Origin: Rhizophagus clarus
Taxonomy: Eukaryota; Glomeromycota; Glomeromycetes; Glomerales; Glomeraceae
DNA length: 64,000 bases
Assembly: GCA_015698045.1 (NCBI GenBank)
Contig: BLAL01000223.1
Span: 248,001 to 312,000 of the forward strand
Reading direction: 5' to 3'
Part shown: in pieces, positions 34,031 to 45,861 of the stretch
How the letters are laid out: every line of letters starts with the position of its first letter
Position numbering within the stretch: the first letter of the stretch is position 1
The notes under the pieces: model-generated
Seen by the model: the letters and a program-made list of their open reading frames with translations, nothing else
Databases searched by the model: none
What the model was told of the DNA's origin: nothing
Program-made: the position numbers and the translations under genes

Positions 34031-34599
34031 GTTTCTCTTCTTTTTACATCTAATTGTATCGTTACTCTTTCTTTTTTTACTTTTATATATTCTGTATATA
34101 GTAATAAATACTTGTAATTTTTTATAATTTAATTCATATTATATCTAATAAAATATACATTATATAAACTTATAGTACAAAAAATGAATTTTGAAACATT
34201 ACAAAATATTTATGTAAAATTACGAATCGTCAAAATATTTTAAAAAGTTGCGAAATATTACGCAATAAAATTACACAATATTACGAACCGTAAAATTACG
34301 TATATCGTAATATTTCGAAATATTTTAAAAAGTTACAAAATATTACGCTTACGCAAACTTGCGGCGGGTCTGGAAACTTACGAAATATTATGTAAAATTA
34401 CGAAATATTGCGAATGCGTAAAATTACGGAATATTACGAACCGTAAAATTACGAAACTTTGCATATCATAATATTTCGAAATATTTTAAAAAGTTACGAA
34501 ATATTACTTTTCCGCAAACTTGCGGCGGGTCTGGAAACTTACGAAATATTACGATGCGTAATCTTGCGCAACTTTTCGCACTATAAAATTTCCTGATGA

Positions 34600-34664
34600 G
34601 GTACATATCAGGTACCCGATATGTATCCGATATGTACCCGATAGCATCGATTTTGACCAGTGAA
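34600..34664. repeat. Remnant right end of the CTGGTCAAAATC family
   Basis: GGTACCCGATATGTATCCGA and TAGCATCGATTTTGACCAGT match the terminus of the 10.6-kb element, in its right-end orientation. No matching left end remains nearby; it is probably truncated by the element ending at 34,598. Confidence 0.65.
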
Positions 34665-35020
34665 ATCGTTTATATAAAAAACATTTTGCAACATTTTTTA
34701 CAAGTTTATAAAAATAATATTGTAAAATGTTATTTATTAAATAAATTATTTGTAACACAGGTTGAATGGGGTTAAACTAATCACTAATCGGTCATGTGAT
34801 TGATTGGTAACTGATTGAAAACTGATTGGTTACCTATTGATAACTGATCTTTAATCAGTCATCAATCAGATATAAATTTCAAATCAGTTATTGACCAGTC
34901 ATACTATGACTGATTGATGATTGATTAGTGTACAGTTGAAATTTACCAGTTATCAATAGATCATCAATCAACTATATAAGATTAATGACCAATTAGTTAT
35001 TAATTGGCTTATTATATATT

Positions 35021-36656
35021 TAAAGTTGCTTGCCGAAACTAAAGAGTTTTGACATGTCAAAATTATCAAAACTATTTTGACGTTTCGACATCAGCCTTTC
35101 AGTTTGTTAAAATGTCAAAATAGTTTTGACATGCTAAAACTGTTTTGACATTTCAATATAGTATATTATATGATTGGCAAGATTTCTGATTAATCTGATC
35201 AAATTGATTTACTGATCGTCAATAATCTTTTTTTTATTAAAAATTAAAAAAAAATAATTTTTTTTTTTTACTTTTATGTAAGAAAAAAAAGATCACTGAC
35301 TTACAACTTACAAAATAAATAATGGTTAGTTTTTAACTTTCCATCTTTTTTATCTTATTTTCAGTTATTTAAAGCCAATTTTTCTTTTTTTTTAAAAAAA
35401 AAAAAATTATTTTTTTTTGCAAGTTATCAGACAAATATTATAAAATGGACTTTGAAATTGTGGTAAGTAAGGAAAGTGGGAAAGGGTATTTGTTTTATTA
35501 GAAACATTTCTAACATTTCTTCTTTACTTTTTGTAGGTTGCCAGACGAATACTACAAACCAGACTTTGGAATTAAGGCAAGTGAGAAAGATGGGAAAGAT
35601 TATTTGTTTTATTAGAAATGTTTCTAACATTTTTTTTTTACTTTTTATAGGTTATTAGATGAATACTACAAACTAGACTTTGAAATTGAGGTAAGTGAGA
35701 GAGGTGGAAAAGGGTATTTATTTTATTAGAAACATTTCTAACATTTCTTCTTTACTTTTTATAAGTTGCCAGACAAATATTACAAACTGAACTTTAGAAT
35801 TGAAGCAAGTTAGGGAAGTGGGAAAGGTTATTTGTTTTATTAGAAACATTTCTAACATTTCTTCTTTACTTTTTGTAGGTTGCTAGATGAATACTATGAA
35901 CTGGACTTTAGAATTAAGGCAAGTAAGGGAGGTGAGAAAGGGTATTTGTTTTATTAGAAATTTTTCTAATATTTCTTCTTTACTTTTTATAGATTGCTAG
36001 ACGAATATTACAAACTGGATTTTAGAATTAAGGCAAGTGAGGGAAGTGTGAAAGGGTATTTGTTTTATTAGAAATATTTTTAACATTTCTTCTTTACTTT
36101 TTGTAGGTTGCCAAATGAATACTACGAACTGGACTTTGGAATTGAAGCAAGTGAGGGAAGTGAGAAAGGTTATTTATTTTATTAGAAATGTTTCTAACAT
36201 TTCTTCTTTACTTTTGTAAGTTGCTAGACGAATACTACAAACTGGACTTTGAAATATAAGGAATGGGAAAGGGGGAAAATTCTTTTAATATTAAAAAAAC
36301 ATATTAATGTTTCTTTCTTTATTTTTTAGGTCACCAGACTTCACAGACGAACCTGGACTTGAAGTGTAAGAAATGAGCGAAAGTGAAGAAATTTTTTTAA
36401 CATTAAAGAAATGTACTAACGTTTCTTATTTGTTTTAATCTTTGAGTACCAAAAGCCAATATTATGCCAAAATTATAATACAATACTAGTGTTATTTATG
36501 CCAAAACTATGCCAAATGCTAAAACAGTTTTGACAGTTTTGACAGTTTTCAGCAGTTTCAACAGGTTTCAACATTTTAACATTTTGATAGTTTTGACACT
36601 ATATAAATAGTTTTGACTTTCAACATTAGCCAAATGAGTTTTGGCAAACAACTTTA
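35021..36656. mobile_element. TAAAGTTG-ended element with 8-bp target duplication
   Basis: TIRs are TAAAGTTGCTTGCCGAAACT (35,021) and, on the opposite strand from 36,656, TAAAGTTGTTTGCCAAAACT. TATATATT directly flanks both ends (35,013-35,020 and 36,657-36,664). The uninterrupted site in the copy at 58.4 kb reads TTATTATATATTAGCGG, confirming the insertion. Subterminal repeats of TGACATGTCAAAA and TTTTGACATTTC occur on both sides. The core is an exon/intron-like array, and no transposase is seen. Confidence 0.85.
35423..36430 (+). repeat. Array of miniature exon/intron units (9 copies)
   Basis: The period is ~114 bp. Exon-like block: GTTGCCAGACGAATACTACA continuing to GACTTTGGAATTAAG (40 bases), which reads LPDEYYKPDFGIK. 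Donor GTAAGT or GCAAGT follows. The intron-like part carries TAGAAACATTTCTAACATTT (CTAAC branch site in a hairpin) and ends TTTACTTTTTGTAG. The 40-base block does not preserve frame. The last block (about 36,331) is 36 bases (SPDFTDEPGLEV), like the array at 27 kb. Confidence 0.75.
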
Positions 36657-37557
36657 TATATATTAGCAGATTTTTAAATTTTTTTAATAACATCATTTTA
36701 AAATATTTAATTTTAAACTATTTTAAAACTTTAAACTTTGATAGAAAATTTTTTTTGATAGATTTTCTAAGATTCATATAAAATATTTTTGATAAATAGA
36801 GATATTTTTATTTTTTGAGATTTCTAAAAGTCTATATAAAAAGAGTTCATATGAAATATCTGATAAAAATTTTTTTTTATTTTTTAAAAATTTGTATGAA
36901 AAGAATTCATATGGAATATTTAATAGAAAAATTTTTTTTAAGAGATTTTTTAGAGTTCATATGGAAAAAGTTTGCTAGATATCTTTAATAGAAAATTTTT
37001 TTTAAGAGATTTTCTAAGAGTTCATATGAAAAGAATTTATATGGGATATTTGATAGAAAATTTTTTTGCAAAATTTTTTAAGAATTTGTATGGAAAGAGT
37101 TTGTGTAGGATATCTGATAAGAAATATTTTTTTTGAGAGATTCTCAAGATTTGTATAGAATATTTTTGATAAATAGATTTTTTTTTATTTTTAAGAGTTC
37201 ATATGAGAAGAATTTGTATGGATATTTAATAGAAAATTTTTTTTTAAGAGATTTTTTAAGAGTTCAGTTTGTATGGGATATCTAATAGAAAATTTTTTTT
37301 TGAGAGATTTTCTAAAAGTTTGTATAGGAAAAATTTGTATTTTCCAAGAGTTTATATAGGAAGAGTTTGTATGGGATATCATTAATAGAAAATTTTTTTT
37401 TAAGAAATTTTCTAAAAGTTTGTATGAAAAGGGTTCATGTAGGATTTCTAACAATATATAAATATGTTAGATTTGAGTTTGCTTAATAATCATATAAAAA
37501 AAACCCTATGTTAAATTATTTGAAATCTATATAATAATTTTTTTTATTAAATTGATT

Positions 37558-38454
37558 TCAGGTTAATAGGTTAATCAGGTCAGGTCAAACCTGTAATCTG
37601 ACCTGATACTAGATATTGAATTTGATGACCTGACCTGAATATTTCAGGTCAACCCAATGGGTAACCTGAATTGACCTTTACCCATTCAGAACTTTATAAA
37701 TTGTAATAATTTTAATTAAATATTCATATCACATAAGACTGTAATATTATGAAATTTATTGTATCACTATATAGTAATAGCAAAGAGAAGTGGATATTAT
37801 TTAATGCTACCACAGAATTCTGAATTCTAAGTATTGTATTGGACTCAAGTTCAATATCCTGATATGGGTATAAATCTATTTACCAGTAATTTAAATGTTT
37901 ACTAATTAATTTAAAATTAAGAGTGTTTTTATAAGGATTTCGAACAATATATATAAGTAATAAAAATATTTACTTATTTATTATATAAAAATTTTTTTAA
38001 GTCATATAAAATTTTGCTTATTAGAAAGCAAAATATAAAAAAAATCATAATTATAGATGTGTAAAAGGGTGTTAAAATTGTTGAAATTATATATAGATTT
38101 TGTATAACAAGAAGTGATTTTTATACTACATATATATAAAAAAAAAAAAATTTTAATTTCACTCATATTTTTAAAAATTTTTTTAAAGATATTTTCTTTT
38201 TTCAATATATTATTGATTTTATACATTTTAATTTTTATAAAATTAAATATTATATTTATAAAAAAAAATATCATATCCATCAAATTGCAGAATAAAGAGT
38301 TGTACCACTTAGATAATAGTCAGGTGAAAGTATGACAATCATCAAATATTATCAACAAATTTTATTATATATCATAACAAATTAGTATTATAAATAACAA
38401 ATAGCATATTAATATTAAAAGTTAAGTTTGAAAAAATATATTTCATATGCATAG
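37558..38454. other. AT-rich spacer with CAGGTCA dyads
   Basis: CAGGTCAGGTCAAACCTG and related inverted motifs (37,558-37,680) match the family at 29.4-29.6 kb. The rest is AT-rich; frames around 38,002-38,335 are poly-I/F/K translations of A/T DNA. Confidence 0.4.
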
Positions 38455-41405
38455 ATGCGAAATATCCTATATATTACACAAACAATAATAAAAGATCAAA
38501 TAAAAAATATAATTCTGCAAAATGATGTCATATTTCATATACTAAAGATTATCCATATTAATCTTTTTTTAAACAATAAAATAATACCATCAAATGCTGA
38601 ATATTCAAATGATCAAGAAAATGTTGAAAACAAGATTTAGATTGAAAAAGATTTCATATACCCACTTAATAATAATATTATATATTATGAATGCATGAAT
38701 AAAACTACCAAACAGAGTTTTAATTATATCATTATAAAAGAAGGGGTTTACCCTAATGGAATTGTGTTAAACAAGAAAAATATACTGGAAACCAATAATG
38801 AAAGTAATAAATTCCAAAAAAAAATATAAAAAATTTTACATGGTTACATTGTAAAAACAACTTAAGACTGTACTTCTAAGAAATGAACTATTTGTTGTGA
38901 AATTGATTATATTAATATAGTATTTCAGTTTTGTATTAAATATGGTTCTAATTTTCAACATATTGTTTCTTTAACCAAATCTGAAACTGATGTAGCAATT
39001 AAATATGAATGAATAAGTATTTTACTAATTGGATTATATATTTTATTATATTTATATATTTGAGTTATTTACTTTAGTCATTAAAGCTGAAAACTAAAGT
39101 AAAGATTTCAGGTCTTATATTATTTGGATTACAATTAGATAGCATACGAAAGCCGCAGTGTTGGGCAATTGGACAATTGGACGTTTTGGACATTTGTCCA
39201 AATATTGTCCAAAACTTGTCCAAAACCAAAACCTTTTTTCCATTGGACAGGTTTTGGACAGATCACATGACTAAATATTTAATTTAAGCCAGAATTATGC
39301 CTAATTTTAGCCTAATTTTGGCCAATAATTAAAATAATATTATAATTAATTAAAATTAAGGTATTTTTTTGGTATTATTTTGTGATTTTACATTAATTTC
39401 TTGTCTATTTAATTCATTAGATATTTACTTTCTTTTTTTTTTATTTTTAGTTTAATAAAAATTTGAATTTTTGAATAGTTTTAGACTGTTCAAAACTGTG
39501 TCCAAAACTGTGTCCAAAACTGTGTCCAAAACTGGTTTTGGACTGTCTAATACTGTCCAATTAAAAAAACCAATTGGACAAGTCCAAAACCCATCATTGC
39601 GAAAGGTACGTGAATCAAGGAAGAAAGGAAATTTAATTAAGCCAGCTATTAACTGTACCTCATCAACACTTGAAAAATGTGCTAAAAAGCTTGTAATGAA
39701 AATATAATCTAACTTCAAAAATGATATTAAGAAGATTTATCATCAATTTGACCAAGTTATATTGAATAATATTGAATTTTCTGTTAACAAAAAAGATTGT
39801 TTTTAAGTTAGTTGTGACTCTGAGAATGAAATTAATAGAACTCACCAATTTCATTTTGTAGTAAAAGCAGTTGATCAAGGTCAAATATCCAAAGAATCTT
39901 ATTAAGAATTAGCAGCAGTAGAGATTAATTTATCATGCAAAAATTCTGTTTCTAATGAACATATTGCAATCACAGATAACATGAATCAATTAATCAAAAT
40001 ATCACTAGTTGATATGAATGGAAAGGATAAATTAAAAAAAGCTTTGGGATCAGATGAATCAGAATTTAGAAATCCAGAAATTATCTAAGAGGTTATTGAT
40101 ATAATGGGCATAGGTATTTACCAAAATATAAAAGATATCCTCAATTATATTATTCCTTATTTAAAAGAAAAGAAGGTATTAAGATTATCAGACATAGCTA
40201 TACATTTATGCATTTCTGGTAATAGGCGTAATGTGAGATGTAAAATTAAATACGTCATGATAACTTTATGATTTAAATCATAAGGAGTATTACCATCATG
40301 CAGATTATTACTATACTATAGTATTATACCCAAGAACTGAGAACTATAATACACTTGAATTTATATTAAATCCTTTTCTTAATGAATTACAGTCATTAAA
40401 GAAAAATGGACTGAAAGTAGCTGGAATTTTGTGGAACTTTGAATTGTATTTCAGTTCTGACTGAAAATTCTTGGCAATATGTCTTGGATTAAATGGTCTT
40501 ACATCTAATTATTTTTGTTTCTGGTATTCATATCAAAACATCAATATGGTGATTTAAGCAAAGATTGGCATATTGAGAAAAATATGGAGCAAATTACAGC
40601 AAAATATGAGGAAATTAATGGTCATATTCATCTTCTTCTTATAGATATAATTGCAATCGATCACATAATTTTTGATAAACTTTATATTTTCTTATGAATT
40701 ACAGATTGATTATGGGAATTGGTACTAGCAGTTTGTTTAATGATTTAACATAAGAAGTAATTATAAAAGCAATACAATGATTGAAAGTATCTTCTTGTTT
40801 TAGAATCTCATAATTGTGAATACACATCTCTTATGGAAGATGATAAAGAAAAAGTTTTAAGATTCTTTAATTTAAAATTACTCTTTAGACTATCTTGAGC
40901 ACAATTAATTCAAAATCTTTGGGATCAATTTTATCAAATATATTGTGCAATTTAAAATGATAACACTAATTCAGGACAGTTGAAGATTCAGATGCTTGAT
41001 AGGTTATCTTTATTTCTTATACTATCACAAGAAGATCCTAATGATCCAAGAACTTTTATATAAGGTTTATATTTACCAAGTCATATTACTCTTTATATTC
41101 ACACATTAGTGTATAATGGATGAGAACTTTTGGAGAAACATAAAAGATGGGGGTTTAAAGTATTTTTCTGCTCTGTTGTGGAAAAAAAAAATCATAACCA
41201 GGTCTCAATCTTTTTTTTGTAAAATACTTAAGAATGGAGAAAATCTATTAAAACAAAAATTAGCAATACAAGAAATTATTGAATATAAAAATCATATACT
41301 TTATTTTACATATAACTTATTACCTAAATTAAAAGAATCAAAAAACTTTGCATTAAGTAAAATTATATATGCTAATTTAATTTTTCCTTTACTTTTATTT
41401 TTATG
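38455..41405 (+). pseudogene. Decayed large ORF, family not recognised
   Basis: Stretches that look formerly coding share one direction: MRNILYITQTIIKDQIKNII (38,455), FQFCIKYGSNFQHIVSLTKS (about 38,925), QFHFVVKAVDQGQISKESY (about 39,850), EHIAITDNMNQLIKISLVDM (about 39,960), IGIYQNIKDILNYIIPYLKE (about 40,110), IAIHLCISGNRRNVRCKIKY, and a late frame starting MDENFWRNIKDGG (41,116). More than a dozen stops and several frameshifts separate them. A hAT-type MITE interrupts it. I do not assign a function; it is probably a large transposable-element or multigene-family protein. Confidence 0.5.
39156..39599. mobile_element. hAT-type MITE
   Basis: The ends CAGTGTTGGGCAATTGGAC and, on the other strand, CAATGATGGGTTTTGGAC are imperfect TIRs of hAT style (CARTG). 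CGAAAG lies on both sides as an eroded target duplication. Internal GTCCAAAACTGT repeats form further inverted pairs with TTTTGGACAGT. No coding content. Confidence 0.65.
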
Positions 41406-41519
41406 ATTTAATTTACAATAAAATTTATATTTACTCTATTCTACTGTATATTTTATAATTATGCAATGTAAAAATTAAAATATATATATTCTGTCATGTT
41501 TACAGTTCCATTAATTTTT

Positions 41520-42110
41520 AACATTTTTTTTTCCATTCAATTTCTAATTGTTTTATGTTGTTTTTTAGTTATAGATTGTAATAACTGTTCAAAAGGATCT
41601 ATTTCTTCTGACTGATTTTGTAAATTATTAGAAACATTTCACAGAATTGGATCCAAACATACTATATATGTTTATTGACATTATGAATAAATTCTTTTCT
41701 CCCCACTGGTCAGAATTTAAAATTTTACTTAAGTCTTAATACATGTTATAATCTTGAAATATACATCTATAAGTTCCTCTTGCCTTGAAATAATAATAAA
41801 TATTACCTGCAAAAATAGAAAAAAAAAATACTTTTAGGACATGGAATAGAAAATAATTTCTTTCCTATAGCTCTAAAATTTAAAGGTAGCTTTTTGTGTA
41901 TTTTTGCAATTAAAATTTGTTTAAAATTCAATAATAGTATTAACTGGTAGTTCATCAAGTTCTTGGTGATATTTATTATATCTTCGCATATTTTGTTAGT
42001 ATCATGCTAAATCCTTTGAGTTCTTGAATTCTTTTTTGCAGGTGAAGCAGATAGAGTTATTAGATTAAAGAAGCATTACTAAAGGCATATATTGCTATAA
42101 TTCACGTTGT
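41520..42110 (-). pseudogene. C2H2-zinc-finger-like relic
   Basis: The minus strand reads SICFTCKKEFKNSKDLA, then NKYHQELDELPVNTIIEF and SEEIDPFEQLLQSITKKQHK, with stops between. It has the look of a single C2H2 finger followed by a charged tail. No intact frame. Confidence 0.4.
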
Positions 42111-43289
42111 TTATAACTTTTTAGAATCTAAAATAAAAAAAATAAAACTGAGTAAATAGTAGAATATTATGTTTGTTATATTTTATTTCCAGTAACGCGT
42201 ATTTCTTATCTGAAAAACAGATGGGTTTGTGAGAAAAGAGATGAGTTTTGCCTTAGTTTTTGTTGTTTTAAATGGTTTCTGGTGGTCATTTGAGGTTAAC
42301 ATAACAATTAATGACATTACAAATCAGTTATTTTTGTGATACGTAAAGACAAAACTCTTTGACTCATTACATTATTGCTTTGTACTTCATTCTTTTTCCT
42401 TAGTATTAGACGACAATTCTAATGAATATGAAATTTATGATGATCCTCACTACCCATCCCCAGTTTCCTTTCTGTTATCTTTTAATGATTAAGCTAAACA
42501 AAAAATTGCTGCTGTTTCATTTATTTGAAAGGCTATCAAGGAATTCATCAAAATCTTTAAGGTTGATTCATGACTCCTAATAATGTGTGCACTACCTAAG
42601 ATCAAAATATTCTTGCAGAATACTTTGGATTAATTTAACATCAAGACATGAACATTACATGATTAAGAATCTGATATTGTAATTAGAGGTTTAGTTTGAT
42701 TTATTAGTAGTTTTTACTTTTACATATGCGCTGATCCTTGGAATTAGCTTAAATTAAGAATTTTTAATAAAAAATTAGTAAACAGTGCAAAATACGATTG
42801 TGTTACACATTCATCTTATCAATCTTATGTAGAATAATCGGAAAATAAAAAAATTTTTTACAACTCATACTTAAAAATTAAAATAATAATAACTTTTTAT
42901 AACCCATTAACTATTTTAAGAACCCATCACTTTTTACACCAGTTGCAAATAAAAGTTTTATGAATACAATTGTAGTTATTTGCAGTTGTTAATGGTATTA
43001 TTTATTCTCCAAAAGCTTTTTATTGATGTAAAATAATTAAATAAGGCAGCAAAAATAACTGGGTTTTGTATAAATTTGCCATCATATTTAAAGAATTTTG
43101 AAAATAAAGAAATAACCAAAATTTTCATTATCTTTTAATAATTTTTAATTTTAAAAATTGTTTTTAAAATATGGAGACAAAGAATCTTCCTTTATATCAT
43201 TTACTAACGATGATTTTAAAATTCATTTAACCGACATTGAAATCTCATGATATTTAAATCTACCAGTAGGAAAGCTTTGACTTTTAAAT
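42111..43289. other. AT-rich stretch without a supported gene
   Basis: Only short broken frames occur, for example DDNSNEYEIYDDPHYPSPVSF near 42,410, which may be a coding trace. No repeats of note. Confidence 0.4.
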
Positions 43290-45190
43290 AGATGATCGTT
43301 GTTACAGAGTCGTGAACACCGCCTTTCTACAAAAACAATATACCTGTATCCCAATAAGCCCAGAGAACTCGTCACCTACAAAAATTAAAAAAGAAGAAAC
43401 GTTAGAACATTTCTTAAAGTCAATTCTAATATTCTTCCTAAAGAAACAACATACCCGCGTCTCAAGGAATTCCATTTGCTGCAAATAAGTCATATTATGA
43501 TTGATATACTTTTATTTTATTTTACATTCGGTAAAACTTGGTAAAACAGAATAGTAAAAGTTATATCATTAGATTCAGAACACCAATGGCCCTATGATCA
43601 TTAAATAAAAGGATAATTTTTTTTTAAATACACAATATATGAAAGGCACAGAATGCTTTTATAAAAGTTATTTAACAAATCGTTTTAATAATGTCAAAAT
43701 ATTAAATTGTGAAGTCCGGTCATGCTTTTCGTCTGGCAACACTACAAAAAAGAAAAAAAAAGCAAATAAATAATTAATAAAAAAAGTAAATAATTAATTA
43801 ATTAATTAAACAAAAAACACCACCCAACCCTCCCTTACCTTAATTCCAATAGTCTGGTCGTGCTTTTCATCTGGCAACACTACAAAAAAGAAAAAACAAA
43901 CAAATAAATAATTAATTAATTAAACAAAAAACACCACCCCAACCCTCCCTTACCTTAATTCCAATAGTCTGGTCATGCTTTTCGTCTGACAACACTACAA
44001 AAAAGAAAAAACAAACAAAAAAATAATTAATTAATTAAACAAAAAATACCACCCCAACCCTCCCTTACCTTAATTCCAATAGTCCGGTCGTGCTTTTCGT
44101 CTGGCAATACTACAAAAAAGAAAAAATAAACAAATAAATAATTAATTAATTAAACAAAAAATACTACCCCAACCCTCCCTTACCTTAATTCCAATAGTCC
44201 GGTCGTGCTTTTCGTCTGATAACACTACAAAAAGGAAAAAACAAACAAAAAAATAATTAATTAATTAAACAAAAAACACCACTCCAACCCTCCCTTACCT
44301 TAATTCCAATAGTCCAGTCGTGTTTTTCGTTCAGCAACACTACAAAAAAGAAAAAAAAAATAATAATTAATTAATTAAATAAAAAAAAACCAACGAAAAA
44401 CACCTCTTTACCTTAATTCTAAAAGTCCGGTCATGTTTTTTGTCCGGCAACACTACAAAAAAGAAAAAAAAAAATAATTAATTAATTAAATAAAAAAACC
44501 AATGAAAAACACCTCCCTCAACCCTTCATTACCTTAATTCCAAAAGTCCGGTCACGTTTTTTGTCTGGCAACACTACAAAAAAAGAAAAAAAAAAAAAAT
44601 AATTAATTAATTAAAAAAAACAACAACGAAAAACACCACCCTAACCCTCCCTTACCTTAATTCCAATAGTCTGGTCGTGCTTTTCGTCTGGCAACACTAC
44701 AAAAAAGAAAAAAAAACAAATAAATAATTAATTAATTAAACAAAAAACACCACTCCAACCCTCCCTTACCTTAATTCCAATAGTCTGGTCGTGCTTTTTG
44801 TCTGGCAACACTACAAAAAAGAAAAAACAAACAAAAAAATAAATAATTAATTAATTAAAAAAAAAACAACAAAAAACATCTCTCCCAACCCTCCCTTACC
44901 TTAATTCCAATAGTCCGGTCATGCTTTTCGTCTGGCAATACTACAAAAAAGAAAAAAAAACAAATAAATAATTAATTAATTAAACAAAAAACACCACTCC
45001 AACCCTCCCTTACCTTAATTCCAATAGTCCGGTCGTGCTTTTCGTCTGGCAACACTACAAAAAAGAAAAAACAAACAAATAAATAATTAATTAATTAAAC
45101 AAAAAACACCACCCCAACCCTCCCTTACCTTAATTCCAATAATTTGGTCGTGCTTTTCATCTGGCAATACTACAAAAAAGAAAAAAAAAA
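43290..45190 (-). repeat. Minus-strand array of miniature exon/intron units (13 copies)
   Basis: The period is 112-138 bp, from about 45,170 down to 43,720. On the minus strand each unit is: acceptor CTTTTTTGTAG, a 41-base block TGTTGCCAGACGAAAAGCAC to TTGGAATTAAG (frame LPDEKHDRTIGIK), donor GTAAGGGAGGG, then TTTAATTAATTAATTATT and pyrimidines. At the downstream end (43,290-43,500) diverged units have GTATGTTG and GTATATTG donors and a CTAACGTTTC...TTTTTGTAG intron end. It is related to the arrays at 27 kb and 35 kb. Confidence 0.75.
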
Positions 45191-45615
45191 AATTATTTTT
45201 TTAAATTGTTTTTTATCTAAATGTAATAAATTCAAAAAAAAACCTGTTTACCCAAATAATCAAATCATAATACTGGTTATACCAGTTCAAAACTAGATAA
45301 AGTGCATGTGATATATAACATATTCCTTTTTTATATCAACTCATGAGATAAGCTTATCGTAAATGGCAAGCAATATTGCCTTTTATGTTATAAATAGATA
45401 ATCAATGCTAGTAGTTTTGTTCAGACTTCAGATTTTTATTTTGGCAGAAGGGAAATTTTTTTTTAAAAAATAAAAAATCATTTTTTTTTAAGGGAAATTT
45501 TTTTTAAAAAAATAAAAAATCATTTGTTTTATGATAAGGGAATTTTTTTTTTAAAAAATAAAAAAATAATTTTTTTTTTCAAAAATTATAAACCACAATT
45601 TAAATTTTTTAGTTA

Positions 45616-45854
45616 ATGGCGTTACCTTTAGCTTCGGGATTAAATACTGTAACAGGTAAGTTTTTTTTGCTTTTATTCTCCTTTCTTTTGTCTCTTATTA
45701 ACTTGTTCTTTTTTTTAGGTGTGGCTGTTTTTATCCATTTCGGAAATTCAAGGTGAGTTTTAATTTCTTCTCCTTTTTTTTGTTTTCTTTTCATTCTTTC
45801 CCTTGTTCTTTTACTAAACTTTTTATCTTTTTAGATGTGTACCATATGAGTGAA
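45616..45854 (+). other. Candidate tiny spliced ORF
   Basis: ATG 45,616 reads MALPLASGLNTVT. A donor GTAAGTTT follows at about 45,656, acceptor TTTTTTTTAG, exon GVAVFIHFGNS, donor GTGAGTTT at about 45,752, acceptor CTTTTTAG, exon RCVPYE and stop TGA, in total 30 residues. The frame is kept across both introns but the product is too short to support by content. Possibly another degenerate exon/intron series. Confidence 0.3.
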
Positions 45855-45861
45855 AATTCAA

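Larger units (their letters stand above)
29835..34598. mobile_element. 4.8-kb TIR element with subterminal arrays
   Basis: The left end is CATCAGGAAATTTTATAG (29,835 on). The right end, read on the opposite strand from 34,598, also starts CATCAGGAAATTTTATAG and stays similar for about 45 bases (GCGAAAA, TTGCG, TTACG). Both ends continue into TTACG/CGTAATATTTCG-rich arrays (29,880-30,400 and 34,190-34,560). The interior holds a smaller MITE (30,626-31,556) and an intact SANT/Myb gene. No target duplication was identified; the right flank is a remnant of another element. Confidence 0.7.
34756..37500. mobile_element. Truncated CACAGGT-ended minisatellite element
   Basis: The left end CACAGGTTGAATGG after TAA matches the complete copy at 58,163-62,807. 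The subterminal TGATTGGTAACTGATTGG region and the AGAGATTTTCTAAGAGTTCATATG-type array (36,660-37,450) are shared. It is interrupted at 35,021-36,656 by another element. No right TIR was found. Confidence 0.7.

Noticed and set aside
29835..34664. Single element extending to the CTGGTCAAAATC end at 34,664
   Set aside because: The left end at 29,835 has the CATCAGG TIR whose partner is at 34,598; the 34,600-34,664 piece belongs to a different TIR family with no left partner here.
43720..45190. CRISPR-like regular array
   Set aside because: The period is near 117 bp, whole units are conserved rather than repeat plus unique spacer, and the genome is eukaryotic with spliceosomal introns.
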